In this document: positions 1-4,813 of the stretch, one piece after another
How the letters are laid out: every line of letters begins with the position of its first letter
How positions within the stretch are numbered: position 1 is the first letter of the stretch
Assembly (NCBI GenBank): GCA_013042695.1
Contig: JABDPQ010000542.1
Coordinates: forward strand, 1 to 6,578
Reading direction: 5' to 3'
From: Desulfobacterales bacterium
Lineage (GTDB): Bacteria > Desulfobacterota > Desulfobulbia > Desulfobulbales > Desulfocapsaceae
DNA length: 6,578 bases
Notes under the pieces: model-generated
Database searches by the model: none
Seen by the model: only the letters and a program-made list of their open reading frames with translations
What the model was told of the DNA's origin: nothing
Position numbers and translations under genes: made by a program

Positions 1-1
1 C

Positions 2-259
2 GACTTCTCATTCCCCAGTCATGACTGGTCTGTCGTCTATTCTCATGTGCCTTTTGATCGTCCATACACAATCCCGAGCGATTTTGACCCCAATCTGGCC
101 CTTGCCCTGGTTTGGGCTGACACCATGAACGAGGCAAAACAAAGAGCCGATCGTTTCATCCGTGAAACAAAAATCAAGGGCAAGGATTCCAGCGGTAATT
201 CAATAACCACCAACCTGCACTACCTAAAAGACAACCTGGATCGTTTGCTCACATTCTGA
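2..259 (+). CDS. Biotin carboxylase-like protein, C-terminal end (5' truncated)
   Basis: The reading frame is open from the left edge to TGA at 257-259, giving 85 visible residues, so the true start lies outside the window. The stretch FDPNLALALVWADTMNEAK aligns by eye with the biotin carboxylase C-terminal domain (compare YDPLLAKLIVWG..REEA in the family). It is followed by a helix and a TTNLHYL segment like the KTN...L segment that ends this domain. This enzyme family carboxylates biotin on its carrier protein using ATP and bicarbonate in the cytoplasm. The neighbour 25 nt downstream encodes the partner carboxyltransferase, which supports a role in acetyl-CoA carboxylase. The chain stops only about ten residues after the TTNLHYL segment, and there is a short insertion (KDSSGNS) before it. 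The usual Lys of the AK(L/V)IVWG segment is replaced (LALALVW). A GTG at 47 could be mistaken for a start but lies inside the domain. No biotinylation motif is visible. Confidence 0.72.
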   Translation, partial: DFSFPSHDWSVVYSHVPFDRPYTIPSDFDPNLALALVWADTMNEAKQRADRFIRETKIKGKDSSGNSITTNLHYLKDNLDRLLTF

Positions 260-270
260 TCCTGACAAAT

Positions 271-274
271 AAGG
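271..274 (+). promoter_or_regulatory. Weak ribosome binding site of the carboxyltransferase gene
   Basis: AAGG lies 10 nt before ATG 285 in the 25-nt gap after the biotin carboxylase stop. It is the only purine-rich stretch available. The modest match and short gap suggest that translation partly depends on ribosomes arriving from the upstream gene. Confidence 0.4.
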
Positions 275-284
275 TTGCAGCTTT

Positions 285-2555
285 ATGAACGAACAACTCA
301 AACAGTTACAGAAAATAGCAGAGCGGATCAACTACCTGATCCAGATCAAAGACTACTCCAATTGGGGTAACCTTGACGGATTCAAGACCAGTTGTGAAAA
401 GCTGAAACAAACAGTTTATGATCACTCTGAAGAGCAGTTTACCGGAGAAATACGTAAGCTGCACGATTCGATCAGTTTTCTTGAAGAGCGCGCTGAGGAA
501 CATCTTACCCCGATGGAAAAAGTGAGAATCGTTCGCAGTATTCAACGATTTAGCCTAAAAGATATTCTGGAAAATGTGTATGACGATTACACCGAACTCG
601 GTGGAGAAGAAGATGCCAATATAGATCCCGCCATGGTCTGTGCCAAAGCGACGCTTAGCAGAAAAGGTAAAAAGAAGTCCTATACTGTTACCGTAATGGT
701 GATTGGCCAGGAATGCGGCCATGGTGAGGAATTTCGCAACGGCGGCTCTTGCCGGCCGGAAGGTAACGAGAAAGCACTCCGCTATATGAAGGTGGCGGAG
801 ACGGAAGGTATACCTATCCACTTTTATGTGTTCACTCCGGGCTCCTACCCAAAAGAGGAGTACCCGGGTGCTGCCCAGCAAATTGCTCGAAACATTTACA
901 CGATGACCAAACTTAGAGTTCCATTGATATCATTTATTTCTGAAGGCGGGTCCGGTGGAGCGGAGGCGATTGGTCTGAGCGATTATCGCCTGATGGCCAG
1001 CCACGGTTATTACTCGGTCATTTCACCTGAAGGCGCTGCCGCAATCGAAGGACGCGTAACTGAGGGCAAGAAGGCACCGCGTGAATTAATCGAAGTGTGT
1101 GCAGACAGATTGCGTCTCACGGCACTTGACAATCTCAATCACGGTATCATCGATCGGATTGTTCCTGAACCTCCTCTTGGTTCCCGAAGAGATGATTTCC
1201 TTTTTTTCTCTAAATTGCGTTCTGAGATGATCAGCGCTACCGATCGTGTTGTACTCTCAACAAAAAGCTTTAAATCTCTTCGCACCTGGGAGATTGGCCG
1301 AAAAAAAACAAAAAAAGAAAGTCAGGAACTTGAAGTGGAAATTTCCTGGGATCTGAATTCTGAAGAAACAGGCCGGTTGATCCAGCAACGCTCTCAAAAG
1401 TATCTTTCCATGGCTACCCATGGCTACAGCGGAGAGCCAGAAGCGAAAAAAAGCCTGCTTCGCCAGGCGCGAAACTACAGTGAGAATTTATACTATACCT
1501 TACGATATGATATTGTAAAAAACCATAAACGTCAGGTACGCAAAGTACTCAGCGATGTCACAGGAGAAGGTTCAGTGATGTTTAAACGAATCACCGAACC
1601 GATCAACACAGCCATCAACTTTTTAACGACTCGAAGAAAAACAAGACCACCGAAACTGATCACCTATAGCGGAAACGGCCAGAAGAGCAGGGACCCACAA
1701 GTGGATCCGCTGGAGGTGATGGATACCTATACCAGTCCGCTTGCAAACGAAGACCGTACAGTCACCTGCCCCAATGCCGAAAAACATGGTTGTAAAGATC
1801 TCTGGGTTCCTGATCTTTACGGCGAATTTGCCGGTGTGTGCGAAACCTGCGGCCATCATTTTCCACTCGAGTATCAATGGTACTTGGAAAATGTCTTTGA
1901 CCCCGGCTCGGTACGTTTCTTCAATTCGCACCTGGAAGCCCAGAACCCGCTGGGTTATACAGGTTTTATGGCACGACTGCAGACAGCAAAGGACAAGACC
2001 AGGCGGAAAAGCAGCAATATGACCTTTACAGCAGCTATTGACAGCCTGCGGATTGTTGTAACATCGCTCTATTCAGACTTTCGAAATGGTACGGTTGGTT
2101 CTGCCGAGGGAGAAAAGTTTGTTCAGGCCTGCAAGCTGGCCCAGCGAAAAAAACGGCCGCTTCTCGCCTACATTCATACAACAGGCGGAATTAGAATTCA
2201 GGAGGGAACGCTTGGCGTTATTCAGATGCCCAAATGCACCATGGCTGTGCGTGAGTATATAGACTCGGGTGGTCTCTATATCGTGGTTTACGACAACAAC
2301 TCATATGCGGGACCAGTTGCATCGTTTCTTGGCTGCTCCCCATATCAGTTTGCCATCAGATCTTCGCGTGTTGGATTTGCCGGACCGAGAGTAATCCGAG
2401 AAACCACCGGAATCGACATTGCCCCCGACTATCATTCAGCGCGAAATGCACTCAGACGTGGACATATCCAAGGTATCTGGGATCGTCGTGATTTCAGGAG
2501 AAACCTGCACCACGCATTGTTGACGATGGGTAGCCCAAGTCTTTACTATCACTAA
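285..2555 (+). CDS. Acetyl-CoA carboxylase carboxyltransferase, fused alpha (AccA) and beta (AccD) subunits
   Basis: This 756-residue cytoplasmic enzyme should transfer the carboxyl group from carboxybiotin to acetyl-CoA, giving malonyl-CoA for fatty-acid synthesis. Residues 1-330 are AccA-like: a helical, probably coiled-coil start, TPMEKVRIVRS, FTPGSYP, the glycine-rich SEGGSGGA at 219-226 and YSVISPEG at 243-250. Residues 330-490 are a basic, less conserved linker. Residues 495-756 are AccD-like: a zinc ribbon with C495, C503, C519 and C522 (spacing C-x7-C then C-x2-C, the first pair wider than the usual C-x2-C), TTGGIRIQEG at 632-641 and GFAGPRVI at 697-704. E. coli has separate subunits of 319 and 304 residues, so the two halves plus linker account for the length. 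The loop that reads TTGG in E. coli AccD reads SYAG (673-676) here. An internal in-frame start at 1578 and an A-rich tract at 1301-1316 are listed separately. Confidence 0.9.
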   Translation: MNEQLKQLQKIAERINYLIQIKDYSNWGNLDGFKTSCEKLKQTVYDHSEEQFTGEIRKLHDSISFLEERAEEHLTPMEKVRIVRSIQRFSLKDILENVYDDYTELGGEEDANIDPAMVCAKATLSRKGKKKSYTVTVMVIGQECGHGEEFRNGGSCRPEGNEKALRYMKVAETEGIPIHFYVFTPGSYPKEEYPGAAQQIARNIYTMTKLRVPLISFISEGGSGGAEAIGLSDYRLMASHGYYSVISPEGAAAIEGRVTEGKKAPRELIEVCADRLRLTALDNLNHGIIDRIVPEPPLGSRRDDFLFFSKLRSEMISATDRVVLSTKSFKSLRTWEIGRKKTKKESQELEVEISWDLNSEETGRLIQQRSQKYLSMATHGYSGEPEAKKSLLRQARNYSENLYYTLRYDIVKNHKRQVRKVLSDVTGEGSVMFKRITEPINTAINFLTTRRKTRPPKLITYSGNGQKSRDPQVDPLEVMDTYTSPLANEDRTVTCPNAEKHGCKDLWVPDLYGEFAGVCETCGHHFPLEYQWYLENVFDPGSVRFFNSHLEAQNPLGYTGFMARLQTAKDKTRRKSSNMTFTAAIDSLRIVVTSLYSDFRNGTVGSAEGEKFVQACKLAQRKKRPLLAYIHTTGGIRIQEGTLGVIQMPKCTMAVREYIDSGGLYIVVYDNNSYAGPVASFLGCSPYQFAIRSSRVGFAGPRVIRETTGIDIAPDYHSARNALRRGHIQGIWDRRDFRRNLHHALLTMGSPSLYYH
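1301..1316 (+). other. A8-C-A7 homopolymer tract inside the fused gene
   Basis: Eight A residues (1301-1308), one C, then seven A residues (1310-1316) encode the end of Arg339 and KKTKK at 340-344, just after the AccA-like domain. Such tracts are known sites of RNA-polymerase slippage. By direct translation, one extra A leads to TGA after 349 residues and one missing A to TGA after 356. Whether slippage occurs is not shown by the sequence. Confidence 0.5.
1562..1580 (+). promoter_or_regulatory. Possible internal ribosome binding site and start codon for the beta half
   Basis: AGGAGAAGG (1562-1570) lies 7 nt before an ATG at 1578 that is in frame with the fused gene (Met432). Translation from here would give 325 residues starting upstream of the zinc ribbon at C495, close to the 304 residues of E. 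coli AccD. The site matches the Shine-Dalgarno consensus better than the one at the main start. The same bases also encode Gly-Glu-Gly, so chance is possible. Confidence 0.35.
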
Positions 2556-2632
2556 AGTTATCGTATGACAAACAGGCACATCCAAAAATTCGACCGCGCA
2601 GCGTCACCATAAGAAGGCAGGTACTTAAAAGA

Positions 2633-2980
2633 TCAGAAGGTGATGATCTGGTACCCCTGCTCTATGTAAGCTTCGAGTGAAGGATGCCCCATCAATTCGC
2701 CGAAAAGCGGGAGCCCCTGCTTTCTGGCATCTTTCGAGCTGCCGAGTTTTTCGGAGCAGGCCTTGCAAACACAGTCGATAATACCCTCTTGTTTGACTTT
2801 CTCATACAATGAGGAAAAAGGTGTGTCAGGATTGTCAAAGCTGGAGACCAATTTCACGGCTCCTCCTTCGAGGACGACCTTAACCTCGTAGCCCTTCTTC
2901 TGAAAGTCAAGCGCATAGAGCAGGACATGGCCAAAGCACATCAAATCTGGATTATAGGTTACCAGCACAATTTTCTTCAT
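2633..2980 (-). CDS. DsrE/DsrF-like small cytoplasmic protein
   Basis: The 115-residue product begins MKKIVLVTYNPD and has the DsrE-like alternating strand and helix pattern: a first beta strand, a helix that includes the FGHVLLYALDF stretch, then a second strand (YEVKVVLEGGAVK). DsrE-family proteins are often sulfur carriers or sulfurtransferase partners using one conserved Cys. Here there is a C-x-C-x2-C cluster at C70, C72 and C75, plus C15 after the first strand, so persulfide or metal chemistry is possible but unproven. No signal peptide or membrane segment is seen. I chose ATG 2980 over an in-frame TTG at 2998 because GCAGGAGG sits directly before the ATG and would lie inside the coding region of the longer form. 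The gene runs towards the carboxyltransferase gene, 77 nt away, and away from the SCO operon. A dedicated sulfur-oxidation role cannot be inferred, since no dsr genes are in view. Confidence 0.72.
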   Translation of the reverse strand: MKKIVLVTYNPDLMCFGHVLLYALDFQKKGYEVKVVLEGGAVKLVSSFDNPDTPFSSLYEKVKQEGIIDCVCKACSEKLGSSKDARKQGLPLFGELMGHPSLEAYIEQGYQIITF

Positions 2981-2985
2981 CAGTT

Positions 2986-2993
2986 CCTCCTGC
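2986..2993 (-). promoter_or_regulatory. Ribosome binding site that fixes the DsrE-like start
   Basis: On the minus strand GCAGGAGG precedes ATG 2980 with a 5-nt gap (AACTG). This is a near-perfect Shine-Dalgarno sequence and decides between ATG 2980 and the TTG at 2998. Confidence 0.75.
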
Positions 2994-3107
2994 TGCAAGA
3001 TCTTAGACTGCTATTGGTGTCGCCATTACAGAATCAGTTGTCAATAACACAAAAATCATGTAACTCGTGAGAAACGATTACAATTTCAGCATTGCTCTCA
3101 ATAATAC
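2994..3107. promoter_or_regulatory. Divergent intergenic region with presumed promoters for both directions
   Basis: The DsrE-like gene (minus) and the SCO operon (plus) start from opposite ends of this AT-rich stretch, so it should hold both promoters. On the plus strand TACAAT (3079-3084) resembles a -10 box but has no good -35 box. On the minus strand TTGACA (3039-3044) is a perfect -35 hexamer but has no good -10 box at normal spacing. A 10-of-12 repeat, TGTAACTCGTGA (3059-3070) and TGTTACTCGTAA (3112-3123), lies in and just beyond the region. No known operator was recognised. Confidence 0.3.
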
Positions 3108-3761
3108 ATGATGTTACTCGTAATGATACGATTTTCCACACAAAAACAGTTTTATTCACAAAATAGCCTGTCGAAATCTCTTATTTTCATACTCGTATCT
3201 ATCAGTGCTCTTATCACTGTTCTCGCAAGCTGCGGCTTGCAGGACAGTGAACCATTACCTGTAATAACAACATTAACAGTGCCCTACACGTTCACTGACC
3301 AGGCTGGCAGCCAGGTCAATCAAAGTCTTTTCTCGGATAAAATCTATGTGGCGGATTTCTTTTTCACTTCCTGCCCGACAATATGCCCGATTATGAAGTC
3401 ACAAATGCTTCGGGTTTATGAAGCTTTTGAGGATAACGACAATGTAATCCTCCTCTCACACACGATCGACCCGGAACATGATACTGTTGAAGTTCTCAAG
3501 GATTATGCTGAAAAACTTGGAATATTGTCACATCGATGGCACATGGTGACCGGCCCGAAAGATCACATTTACGATACGGCCAAGCGCTATATGCTTGCCG
3601 CAATGGAGGACAAACAAGCCCCGGGAGGCTTCATCCATTCCGGTTCATTTTCTCTTGTTGACCGCCGCGGACAAATCCGTGGTTACTATAAAGGAACCGA
3701 AAAAGAGGATGTCAGCAAGCTGATTAAAGATATTCGCAGACTCCTCGATGAAAAACAATAA
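3108..3761 (+). CDS. SCO1/SenC family lipoprotein (copper chaperone / thiol-disulfide protein)
   Basis: This 217-residue protein has a basic N-terminus, a hydrophobic stretch (about 24-40) and a lipobox LASC with C42, so it is predicted to be a lipid-anchored periplasmic protein with a thioredoxin fold. The SCO signature is present: FFFTSCPTICP with the CxxxC pair C89 and C93, then IDPEHDT (120-126), and a distal His in GGFIHSGSF (H177). In SCO proteins these two Cys and the His bind copper and serve in Cu-centre assembly or thiol redox. The common Asp-His pair before the distal motif is Ile-His here. Alternative starts are ATG 3111 and ATG 3123, which keep the signal sequence; none has a clear Shine-Dalgarno site, so the first ATG is provisional. 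It is the first of three overlapping genes; no cytochrome oxidase or other copper-enzyme gene is in the window. Confidence 0.88.
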   Translation: MMLLVMIRFSTQKQFYSQNSLSKSLIFILVSISALITVLASCGLQDSEPLPVITTLTVPYTFTDQAGSQVNQSLFSDKIYVADFFFTSCPTICPIMKSQMLRVYEAFEDNDNVILLSHTIDPEHDTVEVLKDYAEKLGILSHRWHMVTGPKDHIYDTAKRYMLAAMEDKQAPGGFIHSGSFSLVDRRGQIRGYYKGTEKEDVSKLIKDIRRLLDEKQ

Positions 3762-4179
3762 TATCCGGTTATTTATAGTGCTTTCTGCGGTGGGGGGTAT
3801 CGGACTGCTTTTTTATGCCAAACAGCACATTTCTGATACTGGCAGCAATACGGGCAACTCACTGTATCTGGCTCATTGCGCTTCGTGCCATGGCCCTTTG
3901 GGCAAAGGACTCAGGAACCTCTACCCGTCTTTGAGGAAGAATCCTTATTTGAGTACCAAAATCAGCGAACTTCCCTGCCTCATCAGACAAGGTGTGAAAG
4001 GAAAGATTATCACCGAAAAAGGCACCTATAATCAGCTTATGCCGCCTTTTAAAACGTTTACCAGTGCTGAACTCCTACAACTCATTTCATTTATGCAGCA
4101 GTGCTGGTCCAGTAGCAGCACCACAGAACTTACCCCTAATGTCATTGAACAATGGCTCGATTCATGTCCGCACGAGTAA
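3748..4179 (+). CDS. Membrane-anchored mono-haem c-type cytochrome
   Basis: This 143-residue protein starts with a basic tip and one hydrophobic segment (about 7-23) without a convincing cleavage site, so it is probably anchored in the inner membrane with the haem domain in the periplasm. CASCH (C44, C47, H48) is the haem c attachment site, followed by GPLGKG as in class I cytochromes. MPPF (M98) supplies the likely distal Met ligand, and a helix (SAELLQLISFMQQ) closes the fold. The size fits the small cytochrome c / cbb3 subunit III-like domain. Three extra cysteines, C77, C119 and C140, are unusual for such a small cytochrome. The start overlaps the SCO gene by 14 nt and has no own Shine-Dalgarno site, pointing to translational coupling. 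Electron transfer with or near the SCO protein is an inference. Confidence 0.87.
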   Translation: MKNNNIRLFIVLSAVGGIGLLFYAKQHISDTGSNTGNSLYLAHCASCHGPLGKGLRNLYPSLRKNPYLSTKISELPCLIRQGVKGKIITEKGTYNQLMPPFKTFTSAELLQLISFMQQCWSSSSTTELTPNVIEQWLDSCPHE

Positions 4180-4607
4180 CCATAGCCGCTTGTTCGAAAA
4201 CATTGCTTATTCTGGCTCTCTTACCTCTGCTTGCTAACAGTTGCCAGGACCAGCAATCTGTTGAAAATGAACGGATCAGAGAAGAAATCATTCATGTTCA
4301 TGACGAGGCAATGGAAAAAATCGGCTATTTGTATGAACTCGAAACCAGATTGCAAGCAGTTGAAAATCAAACCGATACTCTTGATAAGAAGCAAAAGGTA
4401 ATCGAGCTGGCCATAGCCAATCTGCAGCAGGCAAACAGGGCTATGTTTGATTGGATGCACCAGTATCAGACGCTTACCGTTTCAAAAGAAATTTCATCAG
4501 ATACCCGCTATAGATTAGAACAGCTTGGAAAGATCGAAGAAGTGCAGCTTCTTACTATAAAAGCAATAACCGCAGCAGAAGAACTTCTTGATATAACAGC
4601 GCCTTGA
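4152..4607 (+). CDS. Small helical probable lipoprotein with His/Met motifs, function unknown
   Basis: This 151-residue protein has a signal sequence ending LLANSC (C31). The Cys suggests a lipid anchor, although Ala at -3 makes the lipobox imperfect. The rest is almost all predicted helix, with two conspicuous motifs: HVHDEAMEKIG (H48, H50, M54) and MFDWMHQY (M98, W101, M102, H103), separated by a heptad-like region. It resembles, from memory, helical lipoproteins loosely called 'viral A-type inclusion protein' in Bacteroidetes that carry a HDExM motif and an M-DWM motif; that name says nothing about function. The His/Met pairs and the SCO and cytochrome neighbours suggest metal, perhaps copper, binding, which is inference. 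The gene overlaps the cytochrome gene by 28 nt; ATG 4164 is an alternative start with a 16-nt overlap. Neither start has a Shine-Dalgarno site, so coupling is likely. Confidence 0.75.
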   Translation: MARFMSARVTIAACSKTLLILALLPLLANSCQDQQSVENERIREEIIHVHDEAMEKIGYLYELETRLQAVENQTDTLDKKQKVIELAIANLQQANRAMFDWMHQYQTLTVSKEISSDTRYRLEQLGKIEEVQLLTIKAITAAEELLDITAP

Positions 4608-4801
4608 TCAACTCATAGACAGCATATCATCTAATCCAGGATGACCCGCAAAACTATCAATTTATCAGGTCTGATGCTTAACATCGCTACACAGCAAGCT
4701 TTTTCGCCATAAAACCTTTCCTCTTACATAACGATGCTTAAGGTTTAGCGCTGTACACCTGGTCTTTTTTGCCCAACAACAAAACAGCACGCGACACCCG
4801 C
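4608..4801. other. Intergenic region between the SCO operon and aroC
   Basis: No convincing gene is present. It contains a 9-nt direct repeat GATGCTTAA (4673-4681 and 4733-4741, 60 nt apart) and a terminator-like hairpin at 4741-4770. A 23-codon ORF (4641-4712) lacks a ribosome binding site and is not rich in aromatic codons. The aroC promoter should lie here, but no convincing -35/-10 pair was found. Confidence 0.4.
4741..4770 (+). terminator. Weak rho-independent terminator-like hairpin before aroC
   Basis: AGGT (4741-4744) pairs with ACCT (4757-4760). After one mismatch, TA pairs with TA, around a 6-nt loop. Four nt later comes T6 (4765-4770). The stem is short, so this may end the SCO operon transcript only inefficiently, or be chance. 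Its position just 43 nt before the aroC start leaves little room for a separate aroC promoter downstream. Confidence 0.28.
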
Positions 4802-4808
4802 AAAGGAG
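4802..4808 (+). promoter_or_regulatory. Ribosome binding site of aroC
   Basis: AAAGGAG sits 5 nt before ATG 4814. It selects this start over the in-frame TTG at 4769, whose 15 extra residues do not belong to the family's N-terminus. Confidence 0.8.
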
Positions 4809-4813
4809 CGTTA

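Noticed and set aside
1623..1931. Minus-strand ORF of 102 codons opposite the carboxyltransferase linker and zinc ribbon.
   Set aside because: The plus-strand frame carries clear AccD motifs, and the antisense translation shows no recognisable domain or ribosome binding site.
2556..2632. Possible bidirectional terminator between the convergent carboxyltransferase and DsrE-like genes.
   Set aside because: The only stem seen (GACCGCGCAGCGTC, about 5 bp with a bulge) lacks a T-run on either strand.
3016..3044. Perfect TTGACA on the minus strand as a -35 box for the DsrE-like gene.
   Set aside because: At 17-nt spacing the -10 position reads GACACC and no acceptable -10 lies at 16-18 nt, so a full sigma-70 promoter is not supported.
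4641..4712. A 23-codon ORF starting at ATG in the aroC leader, considered as an attenuator leader peptide.
   Set aside because: It has no ribosome binding site, only one Phe and no Trp or Tyr codons, so it does not look like an aromatic-responsive leader peptide.
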